Below are positions 46,481-58,019 of a stretch of DNA of 64,000 nucleotides, one piece after another. The stretch comes from Bedellia somnulentella (taxonomy: Eukaryota; Arthropoda; Insecta; Lepidoptera; Bedelliidae). Every line of letters starts with the position of its first letter. Position 1 is the first letter of the stretch. The stretch is taken from the NCBI GenBank assembly GCA_963576735.1, contig OY755175.1, positions 8,076,401 to 8,140,400 on the forward strand. Reading direction: 5' to 3'. The position numbers and the translations under genes were made by a program. The notes under the pieces were generated by a model. It saw only the letters and a program-made list of their open reading frames with translations, was not told the origin of the DNA and made no database searches.

Positions 46481-47640
46481 ACTTAATTTCATGGCATCGA
46501 AAATAATTAGTTTTATCACCAATCAATATCAGAACCTGAATGATGAGAGATTGAAGGATACAAGTGGCTCCGACTGACTAGCTGCCGCGCTCGGGTGGGG
46601 CCGCTCCCGATTACTCCTCATGTGAACACATAATCGCCGCTCCACTGCTCTTTATAATCGCTTTCTATTGTATTCTACTCCATTATAAGACGCTTGACGT
46701 TACGATATTTTGCTTCATTGAGCGGAACCCGACAGGATCTTATAAAACTAAGACCGATATCTAATTGAACATGTCCATTCATTATGTTTATTCAAAGCAG
46801 TTTGTAGAGTGCTCATTGTTTGAAATACTGAGTCATTGAGCAGGATATGAAGACCTGTATGAGGAACCTGATGTATAGGTGGTATTGTACCTTCTCTTGT
46901 ATTTTAATACGTTTTCTTACAAGTCAATTTTTAAATTATATTTGAACTTAAACTCTTACGAAATTATGAATTTAGATAAAAGATGTCTTTCTTAGCTTGC
47001 CTTCTTTAATAGTGAGTGTGTATTGCGTGAGATCTACATCTCAAATTATTCAAATAACAGAACTTTAATAGTAGGACCTGAAATGAAAAATATTTGTTGG
47101 TTTGCTGCCTTAGCAACAAAGACGGTGTAAACAAGTAAAAAGAAATTGCTTGATGCGCTATTTTTTTAGTTTCAATTATAATGACTTATGCATTTTTTAA
47201 GACGATGCCGATTAATGTTATTTAGGATTATTGCACTCATAATTGACTTATGTCGCCATTGTTATCTTATACGATTATTTTCCACAAAAACGAAAAAGCA
47301 ATTCTCTTAGCAAATAGTTAAAAAAACCAAAATCAGTGTTGTCGATGTAAAATGTGATATGGGGCAACAGTGGTATCGCAGTTGGTGTTCAGCGTAGTTG
47401 GAGAGGGTGACAGTAATTGACAGGTCGTCGTGTCGGTACAGGACACTTGACGCACGTGCGACTGCGCCACCAGGATGTCTTTAAATAGACCAAATACCTT
47501 CGACAAGGTATGTCTCTCGAAGGGTGCGCAATCGGCATCCGGCGCTTCATTCCACGGAGGAAACTTATAAATAACCACTTCAATTATTCTTACTCAGTCG
47601 AGTATGAAAACGAATTGCTTAGCTGAGTCACGGGATCCAA
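46481..47640. other. Unique sequence
   Basis: AT-rich, with a GC-balanced stretch at 46555-46660 ('ctgccgcgctcgggtggggc'). An 81-codon and a 64-codon minus frame at 47333-47583 overlap and have no domain. Confidence 0.35.
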
Positions 47641-47730
47641 AGTTAAAGTCTGCGGTTACGAAAGTGCTACCGAGCGCCGCGCCCCGCCCCGCCCTGCCGC
47701 GCCGTAGCTCGCCCTGCGCACTATCAACCA
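47641..47730. other. Isolated GC/CpG-rich patch
   Basis: 'cgagcgccgcgccccgcccc' and 'ctgccgcgccgtagctcgcc' in AT-rich DNA, with GC-box-like words. It could be part of a promoter or a conserved element. No transcript evidence is visible. Confidence 0.35.
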
Positions 47731-49324
47731 TATCTCTACTACGATCGTGTTTTGCGGAATTTCTATTGTTTTATGGCTGACCAGATAAAATGAGACGTTT
47801 CAATTTTATTTCTTACTATAAACTAGCAATTCAATGCCATGTTCTGCCACTTTGATATTCATAAGTTAGCTTTTGCTCTTGGCGCAACTTGGTTCGGAAT
47901 ATTATTGTCATATTTTTTTACAGTATTATTGTATGAAATATATAACTTAAGTAATTTGATGCTGAACTTTTCAGTTGCAAAGGATCTTAAAAAACGTATA
48001 TCTTACTTATCTTTTATTCTGTAAAAAAATTGTAAGGTTCAATCCTAAAACAAAAAACGCTTCAGCAACACCTCTTTTACGTCTGAGCTAGGTAAACAAG
48101 TCAAGGCAGCAAAAAATGGCGTTTGGGTATTATATTATAGTACAGTAAATATTAATTTATATCTTTTGTTCCATTTGTTGATATAGAGCTAAATTCCTTA
48201 CTTGATATTTACACTATAAACTTGAAAAAACTTTATAGATAACTTTAATTATAGCATTTTGGTCAGGGTATAAATCTACAGGCATTAATGCCCCAAAGCT
48301 CGGTACCGACTGATTTTTTTGATATCAATTTTCTAATTCAGTTTTTTTAAATGACTATTTTTATTTCATTCGAATTATTTAATGATAATCCTAAACCCTT
48401 CATTAATAAACTCTTAAGTCATTCCACACAAAGGACATAGGTCGAACAATAGACTCTGACAAGTAAACAAATTTATTAATATGATTTTTCTAAACATTAC
48501 TATGGCCCTGAAGAATTGAAAGATCCTTTTGATGAACATTTGCTATTACTATTTTGTATGTTGATATTTTGTCCCAAAAACATATAGTCACCATAAATCC
48601 TAACCGACTATAAACTTTCTTACTGACACAACCTTAACGAAAATAATAACCCGTAATCTTAACACTGGCTCAGATAGTGAATGCTCATTATATCCTGTCT
48701 AACACATAGTGAGGGTAAAGTAGTAAGTATGTAGTCCTTGGGAAGATTGAAAGAATCGTCTACAGAGCAATTGAAGGAACAAAACAGATAGTACCTGCAC
48801 ACGTGTGTTACGGAATTGGGCCCTTCTCATTGTCATACTGGTTTCAGCCGGTTTCATCCACTCGTACTTACCTGCGTACAAACAAGTGTTTCCGGTCAGG
48901 ACTCAAGAGATTCATATCCGGTTTTTATTAACGTTTCTTTTCAATAGTTCTTGCCTTTGCTTATTTTGAACTGTCTTGTAATATTTTGAATGGCTGACGC
49001 ATTTATTGATGCGATGTGAATTGAAATAAAATGATTGTAGTAATAAATTGTTCATCATAAGATTATTTGTATCATATTGGTGTCGTCAGCAAATTGAATA
49101 GTATATAGAGTTTGTGTTCTTGTTTGGAGGAGATTTTAATTTTGAAATGAACATATTTACTTATTCTTCAATATTCAGATATTACTCTTTCACTTATCGT
49201 ACTTACCATATTTCTTCAGTCTTACCTATACTCTCGCCTATGAATACTAACAAGCGGCAGCAAGGGGTTCGGGATGAAGAATTGGTCATACACTTTTAGT
49301 TAGATTTAAGTTTTTTTTTAGTAT
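47731..49324. other. Unique AT-rich sequence
   Basis: No gene or repeat recognised. Confidence 0.4.
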
Positions 49325-49485
49325 ATAGTAGGTCGGAGCTGAAAATCGAAGCTATCTACTTGCTGTGGATAGACCGAGCTCCGAACCTTTTTGTCTTATG
49401 TAAATATTCATTGTCGTTATTACATTTCATGTCATGTGTGTAAAAGAGACAAATAAATGTTTTTATTATTATTATTATTATTTTA
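49325..49485 (+). mobile_element. Probable retroelement 3' end with (ATT)n tail
   Basis: A hairpin ('tcggagct...agctccga', 49334-49384) is followed by 'agagacaaataaatg' and an (ATT)n run (about 49463-49482). A 3' UTR hairpin, AATAAA-like signal and trinucleotide tail fit a LINE 3' end, family unknown. Confidence 0.45.
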
Positions 49486-49487
49486 AA

Positions 49488-49520
49488 AGCTGAGTAGCGA
49501 AAATATGGTAAAATAAATAT
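49488..49520 (-). repeat. Short family S internal scrap
   Basis: 'aagctgagtagcgaaaatat' and 'ggtaaaataaa' match the S interior 'aagttgagtggggaaaagat' 'ggtaaaataaa'. It directly abuts the 93-bp duplicated block. Confidence 0.5.
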
Positions 49521-49613
49521 AATAACGCACATGTATTTATGGTCTTTACCCATTACGCTGGATGAAACTTTCGAAATATCGATAGTAATTTAATGTTCGG
49601 GTTATATTTATAT
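49521..49613 (+). repeat. 93-bp direct duplication, left copy
   Basis: Begins 'aataacgcacatg' and ends 'gggttatatttatat'. It matches 49866-49958 at 86 of 93 positions (offset 345) and flanks the S element on its left. Confidence 0.92.
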
Positions 49614-49863
49614 ACATACATACATAATATACTCATGACTATAATTCCCTAGAAGGGGTAGCCAGAGCCAAGGAATTATAAATTCCTCAGCCACTTATGG
49701 AAGTTGAGTGGGGAAAAGGCGGTAAAATAAAGGTTTTTGGTGATGGGTCTCCAACCGCAACGCCCAAAATCCAATAAAAAGTCCCACCACTCTTGGTCGC
49801 CTCTTACGACACCCGTGGTTAGAAAGGGGTAGCGACATTCTAAGGCGGCACTACACGGCGAAG
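49614..49863 (-). repeat. Family S repeat between 93-bp direct duplicates
   Basis: Tail (CATA)n at left ('atactcatgactataattc'), body in the 'ccaataaaaag' subfamily, head 'ggcggcactacacggcg' near 49860. It is flanked by a 93-bp direct repeat instead of the usual 10-14 bp. Confidence 0.88.
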
Positions 49864-49865
49864 TT

Positions 49866-49958
49866 AATAACGCACATGAATTTATGGTCTTTACACATTA
49901 CGCGGGATGAAACTTTAAAAATATCGACGGTAATTTAATGTTCGGGTTATATTTATAT
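49866..49958 (+). repeat. 93-bp direct duplication, right copy
   Basis: Partner of 49521-49613, with seven differences. Confidence 0.92.
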
Positions 49959-51904
49959 CTTTGGGTTAAATAGGTAGGTATTGCTGTTGTCGCCCTAGTA
50001 AGCTGTCGGTAATAACTAGTATGTAATGTTTACGAACCAATCTCTGTTGTATGACGCATATTATTATACAAATAAATACAGCAATATTTTTAAATGAATG
50101 GGTGAATTGTACAACGACAATATAAATGGGGCCCCAGGCACTGAATGGCGATATTGTATGCAGCAGGTGCGGTACCTCAACATCATATTGGTGGTACTTT
50201 GAAATTAGTATTGTTTCAGATAAATATAAATTGTCAAATTTAGATATTAGGTACTTACTAATTATAAAAAGAAAATTAGACAATTACTAATTCTTATGAA
50301 TACCAGAATTGAATTGAACAATTTATTCTGAATCTTAAGCATCGCTTTTTATGGCATAACTAGTAAATTTTGAAACTCACATTTTATTACACTACATTTA
50401 TGTTAAAGCAATACCGATTTTAGTAAATGTTATACCATGTTTAAAACTGAAATATACCACAATCCTAAAGTCCTATACATAGTATGAAATGTGTTTTTTT
50501 ATTTTGTTGTGTCGCACGACTGCACCTTCTTTACATGCGCAGTTATTGAAAAGCTTACAATGTATCCAGTCTTGCAGGTGTTATGGTATGGCGTTGATTA
50601 GGACCCCATTCATGTTACGACTATGTGCTTCTTGGTTCTTCACTTGCTTTCACCGGTGAGCCCATTTACTATATAAGGTAAAAAACTTACAATTCACCGA
50701 TTGACGATAGCATCTTTTACTTTTTGCTATTATTTTTGAAGCTATTAAACCTCTCGATCTTCGTTTAAACAATCATTCGATTTTCACTTGGATTTAGAAT
50801 ATGGATGTTTATCTACTTAAGTTGAAATTTGATTGATGCTTACAAGAATTTATTTAGGAAAAGACGGTAAGACAAGTCTATGGTGATAAAGGCAAATCTT
50901 CAGAAGAATAGACTCGTCAATTATTTATTTTAGGAAAAAAATATGCAATGTGAACATCTCACCGCCGAATACCATTTCAAGTGTTGGCACTGCATTTAAT
51001 TACATCTTGCAAATTACAGTCCAAAATGTCTACTCAAAGATAAATATTTGTGCCTTTCCTACGTTCATGACCCAAAGTAAGAAGAAAGTAAACAAATGAA
51101 TCCAATTCCAATAATTAACAAAAACAACATAAACAAAAATACATTTACTTGGTTCAAGCCATAAATTCACGAAGGACTGAAAAATATACTTTTACAAGTA
51201 AAATTAACAAGATACTGTACGTACTATTAAACGCAAACTTATTGCCTTAAATTTTGTCATGAAGCTTCATCCAACCCCAGGTCAATGTACCTTTCTAGAG
51301 GCTACCATGAATATTGTAATATATCCGGAAATATTTGTTTATATAGTTAAAATCAACTCGTATGTGATTTATTTTTAAGGTGGTAGGTAATGTAAACTCG
51401 AGATCGGAATGTCTAATGTTGCTAATACATATCTGTATCTGTATATTATAGACATATTTAAGTATGTTGCAATCAAAGATCCACTTTAAAATATGAAGTT
51501 CGTTATGGAAATAGAAACAAAGGGGCCGAAGCAACACTGGACCCCGTTTGAAGCCGCGACTATTGTCTCACATGTCATTAAGCCTATTATTTTTGCTTGC
51601 TCAAGCGTGCCTCTACCGTTTGTTATTATGTAGTTTCAATCAGTGGCTGACATCTTTGTAATGATTTTCAATAATCATTGTTTAAGATTTCCGAATGCGA
51701 AGAACAATAGCAATAATTATAATGCTTCTATAATGAACTGGGCTTTAATTTACATTGTGATGGACCTTATATTGCTAAAGAAAGGGTCGGTTACGAATAT
51801 AATTTGTTATTAAAATAATTTGTTAAGTCTTATGCAATTGTTACTACATTATATGTTGCTCATGGTATGGTCTTTGACCTCTGCCAATCTCTTTCAAATG
51901 CACA
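49959..51904. other. Unique AT-rich sequence
   Basis: A 105-codon minus frame (49966-50283) and an 80-codon minus frame (51295-51537) have no recognised domain. Nothing else. Confidence 0.35.
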
Positions 51905-52140
51905 TAAATACTTATACTCACGACTATTATCCCAAAAATGGGATAGCTAGAGCGTTAGATTTAGTAATTTTTCTTTTTTGAATGTTCAGGGAAAATATTG
52001 TGGAATAAATATGGTCGGTGATATTATAAATAAGTGTTGTTTGGTCTATTCGGCTGGAGTTCCATCCAGCCGAATAGACCAAACAACACTTCCTAACCCG
52101 AAAACCTTAAGGCCCCTCTTACAATACCCGCGGGAAGCTG
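51905..52140 (-). repeat. Family S, degraded copy broken by a palindrome
   Basis: 'cttatactcacgactattat', 'ggaataaatatggtcggtga', then a perfect palindrome, then 'ggcccctcttacaatacccg'. The head is replaced. The palindrome stands where other copies have 'gggtctccaaccgcatcgcc'. Confidence 0.65.
52032..52091. repeat. Perfect 27-bp inverted repeat with 6-base loop
   Basis: Left arm 52032-52058 (starts 'aagtgttgtttggtctattc'), loop 'gttcca', right arm 52065-52091. All 27 pairs match. It can form a strong hairpin in DNA or RNA. The arm end 'cggctggagttcc' resembles the S word 'cggttggagaccc' in inverted orientation. Confidence 0.95.
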
Positions 52141-52171
52141 AATATTAAATACTGTGTATCTTAGAGATACA

Positions 52172-52214
52172 TTTTTCAAAGGATTTATAGCCATGAGTGT
52201 ATGAATGTATGTAA
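52172..52214 (+). repeat. Family S tail fragment, opposite orientation
   Basis: 'caaaggatttatagccatga' plus 'gtgtatgaatgtatgta' match the S 3' end on the plus strand, facing away from the copy on its left. Confidence 0.55.
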
Positions 52215-52806
52215 CTAATGTGTATTGATATTAGTAAAATATGCATCGGCACTGATTTTTGGAAACTATATAATTTATTTTTTATCAGAGGTTCATGCTT
52301 TTACAACTATATTATAAAGGAATAAATGATTAATAGTAATTAGTGATAATTTTAATAAATAAATATATCATATACGCATTTCTAATATATTTTATATAGG
52401 TTTGCAATTATAAATGCATAGACGATTTTTCTTTGCACGAAATATTATGCAATAGTTACAAGAAATTCGACACTTATGCTTATGTATGGTACTTTACAAA
52501 AGAATAGAATTATTTTTTGAGTTGTTGGTATTTTTGTGTTATGTAACTTACAGTTGATGGTCACGGTCGGCCTTAACTACGTTTAATTAATTAAATATTA
52601 TGTCATTATCCAATATCAGCACAATATATTCATATTTTTATATTAATGTTGGGTTTTAGAGGAAATGTTACGTAACTAGTGTTTTTAGAAACACGTGCAG
52701 ATATTTTAATTCTAATTACCTACTTATAAATATTGATAAATTGCAAATCAAATATAGGGAATTGGGAACGCAAAAAAATGATTCTTGTATACCTATCAGA
52801 TTAGTA
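52215..52806. other. Unique AT-rich sequence
   Basis: Nothing recognised. Confidence 0.4.
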
Positions 52807-52851
52807 GTCGCGGCTATATTTCCCTATAAGGGGTAGCCAGAACTTTGGAAT

Positions 52852-53324
52852 CTAGTATTTTATTTTATTCAGAAGATTTAGAGCATTAAAACTTTTTATT
52901 ACAAACTTAATGAATTATCTTTTAGCCATTTACAAATCTTCACACATAATATCTTGCTAGCTTAAGGAAAAAACAGGTTATATTTACTTTGTAATAATCA
53001 ATATGATAATACTGCAGAGAACTTTTTTTTGTACAAAACAATATTTAAACATTAACAAGGTGCCTGCTACTGGTTGTCGTCAAAGTACTGCCGGGTCAAA
53101 CTTGACTTTATAGATGTCACCGTGCTATCAAAAATATCTATATTATTATCGTTAATAATTTTGGATGCCCTGAAAGAATTTTTACGGTAGTTAGTTTTGA
53201 AACGAGGGACTGCCAGTGGTGCATGCCTTCTTTGCGTCCTGGCTGGAACATTAATGTTGATCCTGGAAGTTAGTTCAAAAGTTCGAAAGTAGTTAATTTC
53301 TGAAAAGATAAAATAATATAGCTA
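52852..53324 (-). mobile_element. LINE 3' end nested in family S copy
   Basis: 5'-truncated non-LTR element on the minus strand: a reverse-transcriptase C-terminal tail ending at 53067 plus about 210 bp of 3' UTR reaching about 52852 with an AT-rich end. The coding frame is open right up to the truncation point. Confidence 0.7.
53067..53321 (-). pseudogene. LINE reverse transcriptase C-terminal remnant
   Basis: 84 codons without a Met start, open from the truncation to a TAG. Readable parts are 'FSEINYFRTFELTSRI', 'PARTQRRHAPLAVPRFKT' and 'NYRKNSFRASKIINDNNI'. Sequence of this kind (basic, then 'F.....R' and 'S.R..K..N') is typical of the end of non-LTR RT proteins of the jockey/CR1/R1 type. 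The exact clade is not decided. No catalytic part is present. Confidence 0.65.
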
Positions 53325-53482
53325 GGAAGAAGATATAAAAATAAAGTATCATCAGTGATCTTTGCCAGCCACGACACCCTAGTAACTTTGATTAAAAGCC
53401 CTATACCCTTAGTCCCCTTGTATGACACTCACAGTAAGAAATATGGTAGTGTTAAAGAATTAAATTACACGGAAATGAAGAA

Positions 53483-53612
53483 TAGAAAAAAATAGAAAAC
53501 TGTACATTGCACATCAAAATTAAAACATATCACAGAAATAATAGTATTAATTAGAAGTACAATTGGCGGTCTTATCACTTAGAGCGATCTCTTCCAGACA
53601 ACCTCGTATAAT
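53483..53612. repeat. Dispersed repeat with 'gtacaattggcggtcttatc' core, copy 2
   Basis: Same order of words as 34449-34570 ('attgcacatcaaa', then 'gtacaattggcggtcttatc'). Continues with 'gagcgatctcttccagacaa', which extends the family to the right. Confidence 0.65.
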
Positions 53613-53995
53613 GTACCTACCTTGTATAAAAGATACCTATCTTTTATCCAGAAATAAAATTTAGATATATATAATACCCAAAGAGGCGATAGGTGTTGTT
53701 TTGATTTATGCCTTTGTCCGAGGTCATAAAATATCGACGGTCATTAAAATGAACGAGATTTCTTTGAAAGGCTCAGAACCCATGAAAATTTCGCAACAGC
53801 CAAACTTACACGCTTAGTACATTTTAGAGTTCTGCAGGCATATTTTACCAGACCTCGAATTTGATTCGGAAACCTTGAATATAAATATATTTACAAGATT
53901 ACTACCTATGTTGTTTTATTTTTTAAGAATTTTCATTATTTTACCTATGTTTAAGTTAAAAAAAAATCTATAACGAAAGCGCTCATAAAGGTAGG
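53613..53995. other. Unique AT-rich sequence
   Basis: Nothing recognised. Confidence 0.4.
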
Positions 53996-54150
53996 CGTCC
54001 GAATTATTAAAATAAACGGGTATGTATTATATGATTGATGAATGTACATGAAGCTCGAAAGGTTTTCCAAGAAAGTAGAAAATTGCTATTGTTAGTTTCT
54101 GCCTACTACAATGGGAACTTATAGGTTAAGTATACGAATGTAGTATAAAT
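53996..54150 (+). mobile_element. RTE-like LINE 3' end (family R), decayed
   Basis: 'gtaggcgtccgaattatt', 'tatgattgatgaatgtac', 'ctcgaaaggttttcc', 'ttagtttctgcctac' and 'aatgggaacttataggttaa' mirror the 11.5- and 21.1-kb fragments. Many substitutions. Confidence 0.7.
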
Positions 54151-55139
54151 AAGTTATGCTAACATGCCAATCAAAGTTGATCAAGCAAACAAAAAATATT
54201 TTACATAATCTTTATATTTCTATTCTATGTCTAATCCAGATTGGGCGAATGGAAAACAAAATAACAAAAGACAGCCGATAAATCTTCTCCGGCGTAAATG
54301 ATCCCGCTCGAAATTGCTGAGATTTGGTTACGGTTACGCTAACACACTTTACAGAACCCGTCGCAAGGTATTGAACTTGCAGTAAGCCGAGCTTATAAAT
54401 TTCCGTGACCGAAGGCCGGCATACATACAGGACCATAAGGTGCGAGCCGCCGCCGCCGTCGCGAGATGGCATCTCCGAAAACAACAATGAAGTACTGTTA
54501 CCATAATGACACTTTATGGCTGCAACAAATATCGCTCCAGAGCCGAACATGACACGAGGCAGCCGATATTCACGATGTGGTCGTCTCGCATTGTTTCCGC
54601 ATAAAGATCATTCGGCCAGACGACGGACAAAGCCACTCCGTTACAATACACACGACATTTTCGGTATTGACCTACAATGACATGCAGACTGCAACAGCAT
54701 ACGTTTCTTTTCCTGATAACGCTGCACCGATTGCATTTCGTGCTCTTTTAATGTCCTCGGCGCATTGTGTTGCCTGGACATTGTTTGGCTTAATTGTGCA
54801 AGTCAGGTGCTGCGTTTGTTTCCTTATATTTTGTATTTCGTTTAAAGAGAAACGTCAGTCAGCCTGAAGTTGCAATACGTTTTCCAAAACATTATCAATC
54901 GAGCAGGTGGTTTATAGATAATAGAAAAGGGTTACACAATGAAGCGCGGCGGGTAGGCCCTCACAAGGTACACCGACGATTTGTTGAAGGTTGCGGGACG
55001 CCGATGCATACTGCTAGCAAATTGACAATATTGTAGTTATTAAAAAATACTTATTCTTGCATTAGCATTAGTTGGTGTCTAAAATTATGACGACAAGATA
55101 ATGAAGAAATCAAAAAAGCACCATTTGCGCATGAGTATT
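54151..55139. other. Repeat-free, GC-elevated block; best candidate regulatory or exon-like region
   Basis: About 54230-55040 has no window repeat, raised GC, a CCG run at 54448-54462 and long open frames on both strands (112 codons minus, 96 and 80 plus) without recognisable domains. 'actttatggc' at about 54510 resembles an Abd-B/Cdx-type site. A conserved element or an uncharacterised exon cannot be separated by eye. Confidence 0.35.
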
Positions 55140-55500
55140 TAACATAACATAAACGTTCACGCCGAATATCCCCGAAGAGGTTGGCAGCGTTACTAATACT
55201 TTTGAACATCACGTGAACTGGTCACCTGGTGTTCAGAGTACCCACGTTTTGCATGGACACTGTACTCACGTGATAGGGGGCAGGCCTATCGCCGTTTTGT
55301 ACGAATACACTGTCACATGACTAAGTACAACTCAGCCATCTGGGTTTTCTCACGATGTTTTCCCTCACCGTTAACAACCATGATAAATTAACCACACATA
55401 TTGTCTTTCGAAAACATAAATTGGTGTAGGCCCGACCCGGGATTTGAACACTAGTCGTTTGCACGATAACCGGTGTTGTACCCCAACGGATAGCTCAATA
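55140..55500 (-). repeat. tRNA-derived SINE family T, full length
   Basis: Reads right to left. The head has decayed boxes (plus 'cccgggatttgaacac' for B, 'caacggatagctcaa' near A). The body is well preserved: 'gataaattaaccacac', 'tttctcacgatgttttccct', 'gcaggcctatcgccgtttt', 'tgtactcacgtgat', ending 'gaatatccccgaagaggttg'. Confidence 0.85.
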
Positions 55501-55855
55501 GCTATCGTGTTTGATGGATGAGTATTTATTAAATATAATTAAAATTTTCGAATGTGGCTGAAAAATTACTCACTCATCTCGGGTCATAGGTAGGTTTATG
55601 TTTTCCATTATTGCAGCTTCAACTGCTATTTTATCACACTACACTGGTTAACTTCCTATCATACTCTTAGTACAATGTCGTGTATTACCCTCTTAAGAAA
55701 TCAAGAATGTAGAAATGCCTTATCGGTTTTTAATTTCTATTGAGTCAGTTACCCTCTTTGGAAATAACATCATGAGTCGGTGTATGTATATGATTCCATA
55801 ATATTAACATATGGTTATTAATATCAAGTATTCAAACGCCGATGCATATAGCATG
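55501..55855. other. Unique AT-rich sequence
   Basis: Nothing recognised. Confidence 0.4.
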
Positions 55856-56600
55856 TAAAATGTGGTAGCTCGCAGTAATCGGTGGGCACACCCATTACGA
55901 ACCACCTTTTTAATCAAAACTTGTTTGCGCACCTATCACGATAGGAGAGGGCGAGATCTGCAGTGCGCCTGCGCTACACTACGAGCGAACACCGGTTACT
56001 CGCGTCACCATCTTTTGATAGATTCTTTTTTGTGTGTATTGAAATGTATTAAAAGCGCAGCGAGGGTGCGCGTGCGAGCGACAACTGCCGAGCCGAGATT
56101 GTACACCTGGCCCACGCGCCAACGGCCCCGTGATGATACGTTGCACACTATTATTCTTTGATTTATGTGAATACCTCAACATTGTATGCCACCTTTTTAC
56201 CTCCCAAATATGGATCTTTATCTATTTATCGCCTTTATCCTATTATCACTTTGTTTTTGTGTCGGAACGTTTTCTTTATAGTCTTAAGCAAGCGCCGTGA
56301 TAGCATGTAGTAGTTGATATGTTTATTCTGGTTACTGATCGGGTAACTGACATGGTGCATGCTACCACTGCAAGGAGGTCCGCTCGTCTATCGTGCATTG
56401 CGCACGCGCCGCCGCCGCCGTCCCGAGTTCGCCAACTGAAAATGTACAACGTCATTTTCATTAGCCGCAGTCGGTACAAGTGATCGCGTGCACGACTCAA
56501 TTGCTGTATTGAGCTGCATGTTGAAATATATGAGCTGTACAGCCTGCTGGCCACCCAGAAACTTTATTCTGCTACTTACTCATATATGTTATTTGTTTCA
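55856..56600. other. Repeat-free block with GC-rich patches
   Basis: GC-balanced segments at 55860-56140 and 56280-56520, the latter with a CCG run at about 56405-56422. Open on both strands (99 plus, 67 and 92 minus codons) without domains. Candidate regulatory DNA. Confidence 0.35.
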
Positions 56601-57866
56601 GTTATCGTTTGGAATAGCATTAAGCCATCTTTTCCTATGTGAGTTTCTTGAAATAATTGATAGATGTTTCAACCTCTGTTTCTATGTCGTTTTCTAAAAT
56701 TTGGTGACGAATCCTCGAGTCTGAATCTTTGGATAAGATTATTGGAATCGTTACTACGAGTGAATTTATATCATGTTTTTCGCTGGATTTGACCAAATTA
56801 TGGACTTAACAGTAATAAAATACAATTGATGCGCAAGTAGAAAGCATATTTACTTACAGATAAATATTAATATTATAGACTAGACTAAGACCTAATACAG
56901 TTATATTACACTATACTAACACTATACTACATATACATTGCAGGCAATTTTAATTGAAAAAAATAATTTTAATAGTAAATTTTTGGGTACAGGATATTAT
57001 TCAACGAACGCTTATATAAAACTGATCTAAAACTAAAACATTGCATCATTTAATGTGGCTATTTTAAAATAAACCCATATTCCAAAACCAGGACTTACAA
57101 TTCGAAAGCTCCACAGAGACATTTCGTCAAATTTTCGTGAAATCAAAACCGATCTCGATTCCCCGAAAAATACTCGCTCTCATTGCGGATCACCGCAGAA
57201 CATTCTCGAAGAAAGTTACACGAAATAAACCGACCGCAGGATGGAAAGTTGATGTCTTCAGTAGGTTCCATTATCGGTTGACAAGGTTACTCCTTGCTCC
57301 CAATTTGCGGCTGCAGAAACGTTATTAACATCTTCATCTTCGCACGGGAATTACAGACGTGAGCTGGGTCGTACGATGTTCACCCGAATATAATTTAGTA
57401 CCACGAAATATCTTCATAATATCAAACCACAAACAAAACTTAAATTGACTGTACATGGTGCATGGTTGAATAAAACAGTAGCAGAGTGAATGAAGTTGCT
57501 CCTTTTTGTAAAATATTGTAAGATTGATAACATTTTACAGATGCCTCATGAGTTAAGTTCTCGAATGAATTGAACAATTCTATGTAACATCCAGTTGGAC
57601 TCAGATTTTCTATAACTATTTTTTTAAATTTATAGTTTGAGTTGGGTTGAGACTTTAAATTAAACTGATAATAAAATAAATAGGATACTGGAATGACTGA
57701 GACATAGCAATTTCAACAGTTGGGGCCCATTTTATAATGGAATATAGCAGGCTATATGAGGTAATAGATACAGAGTAGAGATGAGCACGTAATGAATTCA
57801 TCGACACCCATATTATCTACGTCAAATGAAAAAAAGTGTATGTTTTATTTATGAACAAAAGCTCTC
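56601..57866. other. Unique sequence
   Basis: AT-rich, except for a balanced stretch at 57100-57390 holding a 63-codon frame without domain. Confidence 0.35.
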
Positions 57867-57958
57867 TAGGTTTGCTTTCTCTCTCTACTAACTGGCGATT
57901 GATAGCCTCTACAAACTCCAATCGGAACAAATGGCGTAAATATATTGTATGCATATGT
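57867..57958 (+). mobile_element. RTE-like LINE 3' tail (family R), decayed
   Basis: 'ctctctaggtttgc', 'tggcgattgatagcctctac', 'caatcggaacaaatggcgta' and 'tatgcatatgta' follow the family R tail order. Confidence 0.65.
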
Positions 57959-58019
57959 ACGTTACAAGTTAATTGTTTGTTGGTTTGATTGTATTAAGCT
58001 CGGATTATATAAGATGTAT

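Larger units (their letters stand above)
52807..53475 (-). repeat. Family S copy split by a nested LINE
   Basis: Left part 52807-52851 ('cggctatatttccctataag', 'gtagccagaactttggaat') and right part about 53325-53475 ('agaagatataaaaataaagt', 'gccagccacgacaccctag', 'cccttagtccccttgtatga') are the two sides of one minus-strand S element. About 35-40 bp of S sequence is missing at the junction. Confidence 0.75.

Noticed and set aside
49325..49390. microRNA precursor at the hairpin
   Set aside because: Stem is short and interrupted, and it lies just before an (ATT)n tail, better explained as a retroelement 3' end.
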